From UBA993 sp964436815 (GTDB lineage Bacteria; Bacillota; Dethiobacteria; DTU022): a DNA stretch of 64,000 nt. Both the position numbers and the translations under genes were made by a program. Below, one piece after another: positions 1-8,471 of the stretch. The notes under the pieces were generated by a model, which was not told where the DNA came from, ran no database searches, and was given only the letters and a program-made list of their open reading frames with translations. The stretch is from contig CAYTER010000004.1 in assembly GCA_964436815.1 (NCBI GenBank), positions 1 through 64,000 on the forward strand, in the 5' to 3' direction. The stretch's first letter is position 1, and each line of letters opens with the position of its first letter.

Positions 1-55
1 TTACCCACTTAATCGCTTAGCAGGCGACCGCCTTCGACCTCTCGGCCATCTCTCC
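1..55 (-). tRNA. tRNA-Ser(GCU), 3' part cut off by the window edge
   Basis: Read on the minus strand, the segment starts with the acceptor strand GGAGAGA and a D-arm typical of class II serine tRNAs. It continues into an anticodon stem GTCGC/GCGAT enclosing the loop CTGCTAA, so the anticodon is GCU, which reads AGC/AGU. The variable arm begins and the gene then runs off the left edge, so the T-arm and CCA end are not visible. It lies 18 bp after another tRNA-Ser on the same strand and is probably cotranscribed with it. Confidence 0.88.
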
Positions 56-73
56 TTTAATTGTGGTATCCAT

Positions 74-160
74 TGGCGGAGGGGGTGGGATTCGAACCCA
101 CGGCCCTTTCGGGTCACTAGTTTTCAAGACTAGCTCCTTAAACCGCTCGGACACCCCTCC
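74..160 (-). tRNA. tRNA-Ser(UGA)
   Basis: This is a complete class II tRNA on the minus strand. The acceptor strand GGAGGGG pairs with CCCCTCC, followed by discriminator G and an encoded CCA end. The anticodon loop CTTGAAA gives anticodon UGA, which decodes UCA and other UCN codons. The long variable arm (GACCCGAAAGGGCC) is the identity feature recognised by seryl-tRNA synthetase, and the T-loop GGTTCGAATCC is intact. It sits directly downstream of serS, with its own strong promoter between them. Confidence 0.97.
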
Positions 161-185
161 TAAGAAGGCTTAATTTGCAAGTAAC

Positions 186-214
186 AGTATAGCAAAGCAC
201 CCTGTCAATGTCAA
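186..214 (-). promoter_or_regulatory. Sigma-A promoter for the tRNA-Ser genes
   Basis: On the minus strand the -35 element TTGACA (209-214) is followed by a 17-bp spacer and the -10 element TATACT (186-191). The upstream part is a tandem TTGACATTGACA, but only the outer hexamer has a 17-bp spacing. Transcription would start about 20 bp before the tRNA-Ser(UGA) gene, so the tRNA genes need not depend on readthrough from serS. Confidence 0.8.
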
Positions 215-233
215 TCAAAGGAGCCTCTGAAAA

Positions 234-1514
234 CTAAAGGGCCGCGACGATCTTTTCCTGGCCGTTGAAGTAAGGGCGCAGCACTTCCGGAATAATTACT
301 GAGCCGTCTTCCTGCTGGTAATTTTCAAGAATGGCCGCTACCGTGCGGCCAACAGCAACCCCTGAGCCATTCAAAGTATGAACAAACTGGGTCTTTTTAC
401 CCTGCTCGGGGCGGAAACGAATCCCGGCCCGGCGGGCCTGAAAATCCGTAAAATTGCTGCAGGAGGATATTTCCCGGTAGGTATCGTAAGCCGGCAGCCA
501 GACTTCCAGATCATACTTCTTGGCCGGGGCAAAACCGAGATCGCCGCTGCACATCAGCATTACCCGGTACGGCAAACCAAGCAGCTGCAGCACTTTTTCA
601 GCATCGTTGGTCAGTTTCTCCAGTTCATCAAAAGAGGTCTCCGGCTGAACAAACTTGACCAGTTCAACTTTGTTAAACTGGTGCTGGCGAATCAAACCGC
701 GGGTATCGCGGCCGTGCGCGCCGGCTTCAGCCCTGAAGCAGGCGCTGTAAGCCGCATACTTTAAGGGAAGCTGCTCCGCTTCGAGGATCTCGTCGCGGTG
801 CAAATTCGTGACCGGTACTTCGGCGGTGGGAATCAGGTAATAGTCGGTCCCTTCAACCCGGAAAGCGTCTTCGGCAAATTTCGGGAGCTGTCCGGTACCG
901 GTCATGCTGGCCGCATTGACCAGAAAAGGCGGAAAAACCTCCCGGTAACCGTGTTCTTTAGTATGCAGATCGAGCATAAATGAGATTAACGCCCGTTCCA
1001 ACCTGGCTCCATCGCCAAAATAGAGGGCGAAGCGGCTGCCGGTTATTTTGCCGGCGCGGGGAAAATCGATGATACCAAGATTGGCGCCAATATCCCAGTG
1101 AGCCAACGGTTCAAAGTTAAATTGCGGTTGGTCACCCCAGCGCCGCACCTCAACGTTATCATCTTCATCTTTACCCCGGGGGACCGCATCATCGGGTATA
1201 TTAGGCAGGCCCAGAAGCAGCAGCTCCATTTCGCTGTCAATTTGCCGCAGCTTTTCATCAAGCTCTTTAATTCTAACCGAAACGTCACGCATTTCATCTT
1301 TTTTCTGCTGCATGCCCGCGCTGTCAGCACCAGCCTGACCGATTTCCTTAGAGACGCGGTTACGAATCTGTTTCAGTTCTTCGGTTTCTTTCAACAGGTC
1401 GCGTCTTATTTCATCGCGGCTGAGGATGCCGTCCAGATCGCCGGCTTCACCCTTGTCAATCATCGCCTGGCGGACTATTTCGGGGTTTTCACGAACAAAT
1501 TTTAAGTCTAACAA
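234..1514 (-). CDS. serS: Serine--tRNA ligase (seryl-tRNA synthetase)
   Basis: Class II aminoacyl-tRNA synthetase that charges tRNA-Ser (and tRNA-Sec where present) with serine in the cytoplasm. The 426 residues match the family length. Residues 25-105 form the helical coiled-coil arm that grips the long variable arm of tRNA-Ser. The core carries TGQLPKF near 206, the serine-binding TAE at 230-232, motif 2 (FRAEAGAHGRDTRG, 260-273), and motif 3 near 385-405 (NGSGVAVGRT). The start is TTG, supported by GGGGGAG six bases upstream; no better in-frame ATG exists. The gene follows argS and is followed by two tRNA-Ser genes, so enzyme and substrates are encoded side by side. No T-box is present in its 155-bp upstream gap. 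Confidence 0.97.
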   Translation of the reverse strand: MLDLKFVRENPEIVRQAMIDKGEAGDLDGILSRDEIRRDLLKETEELKQIRNRVSKEIGQAGADSAGMQQKKDEMRDVSVRIKELDEKLRQIDSEMELLLLGLPNIPDDAVPRGKDEDDNVEVRRWGDQPQFNFEPLAHWDIGANLGIIDFPRAGKITGSRFALYFGDGARLERALISFMLDLHTKEHGYREVFPPFLVNAASMTGTGQLPKFAEDAFRVEGTDYYLIPTAEVPVTNLHRDEILEAEQLPLKYAAYSACFRAEAGAHGRDTRGLIRQHQFNKVELVKFVQPETSFDELEKLTNDAEKVLQLLGLPYRVMLMCSGDLGFAPAKKYDLEVWLPAYDTYREISSCSNFTDFQARRAGIRFRPEQGKKTQFVHTLNGSGVAVGRTVAAILENYQQEDGSVIIPEVLRPYFNGQEKIVAAL

Positions 1515-1536
1515 CTAGAACTCCCCCTCACCCTGA

Positions 1537-1643
1537 CCCTCTCCCGCCAGGGGAGAGGGAATTGATTCTTTTTTTGTGCCCTCTCCTGTCAGGGGAGAGG
1601 GAATTTTTACTTTTTTGGTGCCCTCTCCTGTAAGGGAAGAAGG
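1537..1643. repeat. Three hairpin repeats with a 42-bp period
   Basis: Three copies of a short inverted repeat start at 1537, 1579 and 1621, exactly 42 bp apart. Copies one and two share the pattern CCCTCTCC, a loop of a few bases, then GGGGAGAGGG and AATT. The third copy is degraded (AAGGGAAGAAGG on the right side). Each unit could fold into a hairpin in RNA of either strand. The array fills the argS-serS gap. The copies lack a clean U-tract on the minus strand, so they are more likely a small dispersed or tandem palindromic repeat than terminators. Confidence 0.75.
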
Positions 1644-1670
1644 TGTTTATATCTTTCTTCATCCTTTTTC

Positions 1671-3380
1671 TTACATTTCTTCCGGGGCTTCTATGCCCAG
1701 AAGGGCCAGGCCGTTGGCGATAACCTGGCGGGTGGCCTCGATCAACAGCAAGCGTCCATGCTGAAGATCTCCTTCGCTGCTGAGTACCGGGCAGTTATGG
1801 TAGAAACGGTTAAATTCCCGGGCTACGTCAACCAGGTAACGGGCCAGTATTGATGGCCGGTAAACATCGGCCGCAGCAATAATCTTGTCCGGCAGGGCAG
1901 CCAGGGTCTTGATCAAGACAATTTCTTCTTCCTTAATCAACTGCGAAGCAGCCTGGTCGTTCCACTTCTTATATTCAGCGCCGGCTTTCCGCAGGATACT
2001 GCAGATTCGGGCATGAGCATACTGGATATAAGCTGCTGTTTCGCCGGAAAAGTCGAGCACTTTTTCCCAGTCAAACTCAATATTTTTTATCCGATCATTG
2101 CTCAGATCCCCGAAGCGGACCGCCCCCAAACCAACGACCTTTGCTGCTTTCTCTTTATCGGCCAGATCGGGATTTTTCTCTTCAATAATTTCTTTGGCCA
2201 TATCGATTGAACGGTTTAAAACCTCTTCAAGCAAAATAATCTTACCGGCCCGGGTTGACATACGCCCCTCTTTAAAACGGATCAGGCCAAACGGGACATG
2301 GACGCAATCCTTGGCCCATTCGAAGCCCAGCAGTTCCAACACTTTAAAAAGCTGCTGGAAATGCAGGGTCTGTTCCGCTCCGACCACATATAGCGAAAGG
2401 GCAAAGTCAAATGTTTTTTTTCTGTAGATAGCTGCGGCAATATCGCGGGTAATATAGAGGGTGGCGCCGTCTTTTTTGCGCAGCATCACAGGCGGCAGGC
2501 CGTAAGGTTCAAGATCGACAATCAGGGCGCCTTCGCTTTCCCTGGCGATCCCTTTCTTCTGCACCAGTTCGATTACGTCATCGAGCATTTTATTATAATG
2601 GCTTTCGCCGTGGATATGCTCAAATTTAATGCCCAACAGATCATAGATCAGGGCGTAATTCTCTAAACTCAGACGGCGAAAGCGGGTCCAGTAATCAACC
2701 GCTTCCTGATCATCTTCCTCCAGCCTTTTGAACCAGGCCCGGGCTTCATCTTCCAAGGTCGGATCCTCTTCGGCCAGCTGGTGAAACTTGACATAGAGCC
2801 GGTAAAGATAATCAACTGGATCAGCTTCCAACTGCTCCTCTTTGCCCCAGCGCCGATAAGCAACAATCAGCTTGCCAAACTGGGTTCCCCAGTCGCCAAG
2901 GTGGTTCACACCGATACTATTGTAGCCAAGCGCCCGATAGATCAGGTAGAGGGCATGACCAATCACCGTTGAGCGGATATGCCCGACGCCAAAAGGCTTG
3001 GCGATGTTTGGCGACGAGTAGTCGATCGGCACATTGCGTCCTTTTCCGATATCACTGTGCCCGTATTTATAACCCTCTTCCCAGATCTGGTGTAAAACTT
3101 CACGACCGTAGGCTTCCGGAGCGATAAAAAAGTTAAGGTACGGACCACCGGCAGCAACCCTGTTCCAGAAAAGACCTTTTTTACCTGCCAGTTGATCGGC
3201 AAGCGCGGCCGCAATTTGAACAGGCGCTTTTTTATAGGTTTTCGCGAGGGTAAAGCAGGGGAAAGCCAGGTCGCCAAATTCAGGGTCAGGTGGTATTTCC
3301 AGCAGGTTTACAACTGCAGCGGGCTCTAATGAGACTAGAGGGGAGAGGAGGAGACCGACTTCTTCTTTAAGCTTGTGCAT
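1671..3380 (-). CDS. argS: Arginine--tRNA ligase (arginyl-tRNA synthetase)
   Basis: Class I aminoacyl-tRNA synthetase that attaches arginine to tRNA-Arg. At 569 residues it has the normal length. The N-terminal additive domain (about 1-110) is followed by the HIGH-type signature inside GVGHIRST (131-138). The KMSKS-equivalent is GRMSTRAG in the second half, with the relaxed form usual in ArgRS. The C-terminal anticodon-binding all-helical (DALR) domain ends the protein. The start ATG is preceded by AAGGAG. It is bracketed by the GerMN-domain gene upstream and serS downstream on the same strand, and probably shares a transcript with serS across the repeat-filled gap. Confidence 0.97.
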   Translation of the reverse strand: MHKLKEEVGLLLSPLVSLEPAAVVNLLEIPPDPEFGDLAFPCFTLAKTYKKAPVQIAAALADQLAGKKGLFWNRVAAGGPYLNFFIAPEAYGREVLHQIWEEGYKYGHSDIGKGRNVPIDYSSPNIAKPFGVGHIRSTVIGHALYLIYRALGYNSIGVNHLGDWGTQFGKLIVAYRRWGKEEQLEADPVDYLYRLYVKFHQLAEEDPTLEDEARAWFKRLEEDDQEAVDYWTRFRRLSLENYALIYDLLGIKFEHIHGESHYNKMLDDVIELVQKKGIARESEGALIVDLEPYGLPPVMLRKKDGATLYITRDIAAAIYRKKTFDFALSLYVVGAEQTLHFQQLFKVLELLGFEWAKDCVHVPFGLIRFKEGRMSTRAGKIILLEEVLNRSIDMAKEIIEEKNPDLADKEKAAKVVGLGAVRFGDLSNDRIKNIEFDWEKVLDFSGETAAYIQYAHARICSILRKAGAEYKKWNDQAASQLIKEEEIVLIKTLAALPDKIIAAADVYRPSILARYLVDVAREFNRFYHNCPVLSSEGDLQHGRLLLIEATRQVIANGLALLGIEAPEEM

Positions 3381-3456
3381 ATCTTTCTCCTTGGCGCGTT
3401 TTCACTTATTTTAGCTTAAAGAAGAACGGTTGACAATTATTTAAGAATAACCGGTT

Positions 3457-5502
3457 TTAAAATTCAGGGTTCAGAAAACAGGGCTGCCGGTAGAATCTCC
3501 CCAAAGCGGGGTAACCGGCGGGAGGGGTCCAACTCTCTCCATTGACGAGAATTTCCACTCTTTGAACTTGATTGTTCTTGAATGCTGTCATAAATAGCGC
3601 ATCAAGAAAGAGCGTTACCTGCTGGATCTCTTTGTCTCCTGCTTCTTCAGTAAAAATGTCTTTAAAATGACGGCTCAAGTTGATCTGCAGCTGTTCATTG
3701 GCATTACTTACGTCAACGACAATTAAATCTGCCGGGACCAGAGGCAGGGTCGAACGGGCTGAGCGAAGCACCTGGCTCAGCAGTCCCTGAAGATCGGCTT
3801 CTTCCATTTCAGTATCAGCTGTTTCCTGAACAGACAGGTAATAGCGGTTACCGCTGAAAACCGGCAAAAACAGTGGCTTCACCCACCTGTGCGCAAGGAT
3901 AGGCTGTTCGATAAGCAGCTGCCCAAAACGTTCAATCGGCTCCCCGTTAATATTAAGATAGATCTCTTCAACGCCCGGGTTAGCACTCGCAGTCAGGATC
4001 AGGGAACGGTAGGCATTCTGGCTCTGTATCTCGCCGGTAAGAGCATCAAATTCAGGTGAAAGCTCTAAAGTCAGTATACCGGTTGCCGGATCGTAATCGG
4101 CGCTGATCTTCGAATCCTTATCGGGGATGGTCCTGTAAAGAGCGCTGCCCCTGGCCGGTCCGCGAACCAGTTCATCAAGTGCCACCTGTATTGGATTATC
4201 AGTTAAACTGGCCGTTCTGGTAACGGGCACAAAATTACCATTTTGATCGTTAAAAAAAAGGGTTACCCTGGTTTCATCACCCGCTATCCCGGTTACGACC
4301 GGGCAGTAGAGGGACGCCTGAGAACCTCCGTTTCCATTGGAACTGATCAATGTTTTCAAGTCAACCAGGTCGATGTAGCCATCGTCGCCGCCGATCACTA
4401 CCAGGGTTGGATGCCCGGAAACCAGCAAGTGTTCTACACGCATCGCTACTTCCCAGTTGTTGATTTCCTGGCCATCCTGATCAAAAAGCTTCATCTGGGT
4501 GTAGTCTTCCTTGTAATGGCGCCAGGAACTGGTAATGATATGTCTGCCATCCGCAGTAAAGGCAAAGAGAGAGCCGTCTTCAATATTTTTCATCCAGAGC
4601 AGATCTTCAGCCAAATCAAAATAGAAGAGGTTATCACCAATTTCTCCACGGTTGCCGTAAACCAGGACCCGGTTGTAGTTTTGGGGGTTAAAAAGCACTG
4701 TTTGCGGTTCTAAAGGCAGGTTGGTGCTCCACAATTCGTAGCCCAGGGCATCGTAAACGATTAACCTGTTGCCCTGGACTGCGGCAATCCGGCTGCCATG
4801 TCTTGATACTGCAGCCAGGCGTTGATTTTCCTTCATCCACAGCTCCCGGCCATCGAGCCCAACAGCATAAATATGCGGCTGATCCTGTTCAAGAGCAGTA
4901 TAGTAAAGGTTGGTTTGCTCAAGGTATTCGCTGGACAGAAAGAGGTTGATAACTGTTCCGGTCTCGATCGTCCACTGTAGTTCTCCGGTCTGGCTGTAGA
5001 GCTCAAGGGAATGATAACCCTGTTCAGGTTTCGAACGTGCAGCAGCAACCCATGCTCCGTTAGGCGAGAGGGCTAAAAGATCAACCGGATCCCCTTCGTT
5101 ATCCCAGGAATAAAGCTGATCGGTAGTAGTAAAATGCAATCTGCCACCGGCGGTGCCAACGGCTGCATAATCTCCACTGGAGGAAATCTTGGCTTGTAAA
5201 GGAGCTGTGGTAAATAGTTTATCCCAGCGTAATTTTCGTTCCCGATCAAGCAGGCTGACCTTATTATTATCAGCACTGAAAAAGATTGCCGTCAAATTAT
5301 GATCAATACTCAGATCACTTAAAACTGCCCCTGAGAACCAGAGATCATAAAGTTCACCGGTTGGAGTCTGGGTCAGGGGATCAACTGCAGCACTACTGCC
5401 TTCAACCGAGGGCAGTAGCTGCAAGGAAAATAAAACCAGACCGGCTAAAATAAATAAACCGGCCAGTAAAACTATATAGTGATAGGGTTGAACCCTTTTC
5501 AA
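3457..5502 (-). CDS. Membrane-anchored beta-propeller protein with two GerMN domains
   Basis: The 681-residue protein begins with a single membrane anchor (about residues 9-30), so the bulk is predicted to lie outside the membrane. Residues about 45-400 are beta-propeller-like repeats with recurring hydrophobic strands and WD/PQQ-type turns (ELWMK, LRWDK, LQWTI). The C-terminal part holds two copies of the GerMN (sporulation/germination) fold, about 411-535 (starting RVTLFFND) and about 548-670. GerMN domains occur in GerM and spore cell-wall or lipoproteins, where they are thought to mediate protein contacts in the envelope. The start is TTG behind a strong GGAGGTG at 7 bp. The actual role is unknown; a spore or cell-envelope scaffold is inferred from the domains only. 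Confidence 0.75.
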   Translation of the reverse strand: MKRVQPYHYIVLLAGLFILAGLVLFSLQLLPSVEGSSAAVDPLTQTPTGELYDLWFSGAVLSDLSIDHNLTAIFFSADNNKVSLLDRERKLRWDKLFTTAPLQAKISSSGDYAAVGTAGGRLHFTTTDQLYSWDNEGDPVDLLALSPNGAWVAAARSKPEQGYHSLELYSQTGELQWTIETGTVINLFLSSEYLEQTNLYYTALEQDQPHIYAVGLDGRELWMKENQRLAAVSRHGSRIAAVQGNRLIVYDALGYELWSTNLPLEPQTVLFNPQNYNRVLVYGNRGEIGDNLFYFDLAEDLLWMKNIEDGSLFAFTADGRHIITSSWRHYKEDYTQMKLFDQDGQEINNWEVAMRVEHLLVSGHPTLVVIGGDDGYIDLVDLKTLISSNGNGGSQASLYCPVVTGIAGDETRVTLFFNDQNGNFVPVTRTASLTDNPIQVALDELVRGPARGSALYRTIPDKDSKISADYDPATGILTLELSPEFDALTGEIQSQNAYRSLILTASANPGVEEIYLNINGEPIERFGQLLIEQPILAHRWVKPLFLPVFSGNRYYLSVQETADTEMEEADLQGLLSQVLRSARSTLPLVPADLIVVDVSNANEQLQINLSRHFKDIFTEEAGDKEIQQVTLFLDALFMTAFKNNQVQRVEILVNGESWTPPAGYPALGRFYRQPCFLNPEF

Positions 5503-5587
5503 ATCAATACACCTCCGGTAAACGGCCAGAGTAAAACAATTTTACCACAGCATTAATCCCAGTTATTAAGGAATTGTTTCCTGGGGT

Positions 5588-7018
5588 TTAAGATTTGCTA
5601 ACATTTGGTTCGATTGCCAGCGGTAACGCAAACATAAACCGGCTACCGGCGCCTTCTTCACTCTCGACCCAGACTCTCCCGCCATGCTTGGCAATAATCT
5701 CGCTGACAATAGCCAGGCCAAGGCCGGTACCGCCTCCCTCGCGGGACCTGGCCCGGTCGACCCTGAAAAACCTTTCAAAAATATAGCTCAAATCTTCTTC
5801 CGGGATACCGCAGCCTGTATCTTCAACAATGGTTAACGCTTCATTGCCCTCCTTCAGCAGGGAAACTGTTACTGTACCCCCCGCAGGAGTGTAGTTATGG
5901 GCATTATCGAGCAGATTACCGATAACCTGCCGCAGCTGCAGCGGGGCGCCGTTTACAACAAGCTCTTCTTCCGGCAGATTTTCAAGCAGCTCAAGACCGG
6001 CCTGGGCAAAGCGGAATTGGTTGTCGCCTATAACTTCGTGCAAGAAGCCGTTGAGGGTTACCTCCTGATACTCAATATTGTCTTTTTCCAGTTTTGAAAG
6101 TTCCAGCAGGTCGTTTACCAGGGCAATCAGACGCTCCAACTCGCCATCCAGATCGTCAGTAAATTCTTTACGCTGGCCGGGCTCCATATCATGCTCTTTC
6201 AGCGCCTTGGTTAAAAGGCTCATGGTTGTCAGGGGAGTCCGGACTTCATGGGCTACATCGGCGGCGAATTTCTTCAGGTTGCTTGTATAATAATTTAGTT
6301 TGCGGGCCATAACATTAAACTGTTCAGCCAGGCGGCCGATTTCATCGCCTGAAGACACCTTGATCTTTTGTTCCATTTTGCCCTCGGCCATTTTCTTTAC
6401 AGCCAGGGTTAGCTCTTCCAACGGGCCGGTAAAACGGCGGGCTAATAGAACCGAACCGCCCCCTACTACGGCCATTGCCAACACTGTGGATAGAAAAAGA
6501 TACCGGCGGATATCGTTAAGGGTCCTGTATACTTCCTCAAGCGAAGCAGAGAGAAATACGGCTCCGTTTATTGTTCCATCTGTATCGATAACCGGCACTG
6601 CCATCTGCATAACATCCTGCCCGATCGTTTCACTGTAAACAATACTGTGGCTGGCTTCCCCGGTAAGGGCCTTATTAAGATCCTCGTGATCTAAGTTCTG
6701 ATTGAGCAGTCCGCCTACCCGCAGTGAATCACCGACCACCAGCCCCTGGCTGTCTGAGAAAACTACACGCGCCTGTGACTGGCGGCTCATATTTTCTGCC
6801 AGCGCACTCAGGCGGACTGAATCAATCTGGCCGCGCAGCTGGCCAACGACAAAGTCGGAAGCGAGGTAAGCGGAACGCTCGAGGTTATTGGTAAAATTGC
6901 TCATGTGATAACGCTCCAGGGTACTGTAGAGAAATACGCTGATGATAATCATTACCGCGAGGATGATAACCAGGAAGTAGGTAGTTAAGCGGAATCTAAT
7001 GCTGTAAAACCGGGCCAT
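5588..7018 (-). CDS. Sensor histidine kinase, PhoR/VanS-like
   Basis: This membrane kinase is the partner of the regulator encoded just before it; stop and start overlap as TAATG. Order over 476 residues: TM helix about 11-31, extracytoplasmic sensor region about 32-172, second TM about 173-193, and HAMP domain about 194-246 (GDEIGRLAEQF). Then come the HisKA domain with phospho-acceptor His257 in VAHEVRTPL and the HATPase domain with N, G1 (DTGCGIPEED), F (FERFFRVD) and G2 (GGTGLGLAI) boxes. It has no PAS domain, unlike WalK elsewhere in this window, so the signal is probably read by the outer loop. The stimulus cannot be told from sequence; cell-wall or phosphate signals are common for this group. 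Confidence 0.92.
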   Translation of the reverse strand: MARFYSIRFRLTTYFLVIILAVMIIISVFLYSTLERYHMSNFTNNLERSAYLASDFVVGQLRGQIDSVRLSALAENMSRQSQARVVFSDSQGLVVGDSLRVGGLLNQNLDHEDLNKALTGEASHSIVYSETIGQDVMQMAVPVIDTDGTINGAVFLSASLEEVYRTLNDIRRYLFLSTVLAMAVVGGGSVLLARRFTGPLEELTLAVKKMAEGKMEQKIKVSSGDEIGRLAEQFNVMARKLNYYTSNLKKFAADVAHEVRTPLTTMSLLTKALKEHDMEPGQRKEFTDDLDGELERLIALVNDLLELSKLEKDNIEYQEVTLNGFLHEVIGDNQFRFAQAGLELLENLPEEELVVNGAPLQLRQVIGNLLDNAHNYTPAGGTVTVSLLKEGNEALTIVEDTGCGIPEEDLSYIFERFFRVDRARSREGGGTGLGLAIVSEIIAKHGGRVWVESEEGAGSRFMFALPLAIEPNVSKS

Positions 7019-7710
7019 TAATGCTCCTCCCTGATCTTGTAACCGGTACCCCAGACAGTCAGAAGCAGATCCGGATTGCCCGGATCTTTCTCCAGCTTCT
7101 CCCGCAAGTGCCTGACATGCACATCCACCGTGCGGACATCGCCATAGTAGTCATAACCCCACACCTGCTCCAACAACTGTTCCCGGGAATAAACATTGCC
7201 GGCATTGGCGACCAGGAAACTGAGGAGCGCAAATTCTTTGGAGGTAAGATTCACTTCTTTACCATCCAACCTGACCCGGTGCTGAAGCAGATCGACCTGC
7301 AGATTGCCGATCTGCGCCACTTTTTTGGCTTCTTCTTCCCTGAAGATACTGCGTCTTAAGATAGCCTTGATCCTGGCTACCAGTTCCCTCGAATTAAAGG
7401 GTTTAGTCAGGTAATCATCCGCGCCCAGTTCCAGTCCCAGGACCTTGTCAATGTCCTCGCCGCGAGCTGTCAGCATAATAATCGGCACATCGGTTTTTTT
7501 GCGGATCTGGCGGCAGACCTCGAACCCATCCAAAAGAGGCAGCATCAGGTCAAGCACTACTATGTCAGGTTTCAGCTCAAATACTTTTTTTAGCGCTTCT
7601 TCGCCGTCGTAAGCTTGCTCAACCCGGAAGCCTTCCTTCTCAAGGTTAAAAGTCAGGGCTTTAACCAGTGTTTTCTCGTCGTCTACAACCAGGACCAGCT
7701 CGTTACTCAT
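7018..7710 (-). CDS. Response regulator, OmpR/PhoB family
   Basis: This 230-residue DNA-binding response regulator has a receiver domain at 1-120: acidic pair D10/D11, phosphorylation site D54 (VVLDLMLP) and conserved K103 (LTKPF). A winged-helix trans_reg_C domain follows in the C-terminal half (SREQLLEQVWGYDY, then VDVHVRHLREKL). It lies upstream of its kinase with a 1-nt TAATG overlap, which implies translational coupling. The start is supported by AAGGAGG. It resembles WalR/PhoP in sequence, but the true walR is next to walK, yycH and yycI at 53.5 kb. The targets are unknown. Confidence 0.93.
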   Translation of the reverse strand: MSNELVLVVDDEKTLVKALTFNLEKEGFRVEQAYDGEEALKKVFELKPDIVVLDLMLPLLDGFEVCRQIRKKTDVPIIMLTARGEDIDKVLGLELGADDYLTKPFNSRELVARIKAILRRSIFREEEAKKVAQIGNLQVDLLQHRVRLDGKEVNLTSKEFALLSFLVANAGNVYSREQLLEQVWGYDYYGDVRTVDVHVRHLREKLEKDPGNPDLLLTVWGTGYKIREEH

Positions 7711-7728
7711 AAGCTCATTCCTCCTTGC

Positions 7729-8385
7729 TTATGCTGAGTGGTAATATTTCATGATTTCCTGAAAATCAACCCAGACATCTTTCTTTTTTGCCGGATCGCG
7801 TAATAAGGCAGCCGGATGGAACGTGGCGATAACCCGTCTGCCGTCAATCTGGTGCCACTTACCCCTGCTGCGGCTGATCGTTGCCCCGCGGTCTACCAGG
7901 GTTCTCAAAGCCAAGGCTCCCAGGCAGACGATGATTTCCGGGTTGATCAGGGTAATCTGTTCTTTTAAATAGGGCAGACAGGCATCTACTTCGGGCTGCA
8001 GGGGCAACCGATTACCCGGAGGGCGGCACTTGACTATATTGGCAATATAGACATCGCTGCGGACAATCTTCGCTGCTTCAAAAATACGATCCAGCAGCTG
8101 ACCGGCTTTCCCAACAAAAGGGATACCGATCCGATCTTCATCTGCACCGGGCCCTTCACCAACTAACATCAGTCGGGCTGTGGGGTTACCATCACCAAAA
8201 ACAACCTGCTGGCAGCCTTGGCGTAAACCGCAAAGCTGACAGGAAAGACATTTATTCTTTAGCTGCTCCAGCTTTATTTCAGGCTTCTGCTCCTGAACAA
8301 GTTGATCATTTGAGTGATCGTCTTCCGCTGCATTCACCAGTTCAAAGATGGTTTTCTGATGCTCGGTGATCGCTTTCACCCTCAC
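7729..8385 (-). CDS. Uracil-DNA glycosylase, family 4 (Fe-S type)
   Basis: Removes uracil from DNA in base-excision repair. The 218-residue protein shows the family-4 signs: motif GEGPGADED near 76-84, NIVKCRPPGNR (116-126) and the C-terminal catalytic-loop motif FHPAALLR. Cysteines at 49, 52, 120 and 136 are positioned like the four ligands of the [4Fe-4S] cluster known for this family. The N-terminal about 40 residues are an extension of unclear use. The start is a GTG without a clear ribosome-binding site, and another in-frame GTG lies 6 bp later, so the exact first residue is uncertain. It lies between ddl and the response-regulator gene, with no functional link evident. Confidence 0.9.
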   Translation of the reverse strand: MRVKAITEHQKTIFELVNAAEDDHSNDQLVQEQKPEIKLEQLKNKCLSCQLCGLRQGCQQVVFGDGNPTARLMLVGEGPGADEDRIGIPFVGKAGQLLDRIFEAAKIVRSDVYIANIVKCRPPGNRLPLQPEVDACLPYLKEQITLINPEIIVCLGALALRTLVDRGATISRSRGKWHQIDGRRVIATFHPAALLRDPAKKKDVWVDFQEIMKYYHSA

Positions 8386-8471
8386 TCTGAGACAGTTTTA
8401 TCGAAATAATATCAACCGCTATAGAGGCTGGCCGTATATTTCAACACCGGAAATAATATATCCTGCCGTTC

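Noticed and set aside
4243..4713. 156-codon plus-strand frame inside the GerMN gene
   Set aside because: It is fully antisense to a protein with clear domains and has no ribosome-binding site or homology that I recognise.
7187..7200. TTCCCGGGAA as a Noc-binding site in the response-regulator gene
   Set aside because: It matches only the central 10 bases of the 14-bp consensus and lies in coding sequence; a single such match may be chance.
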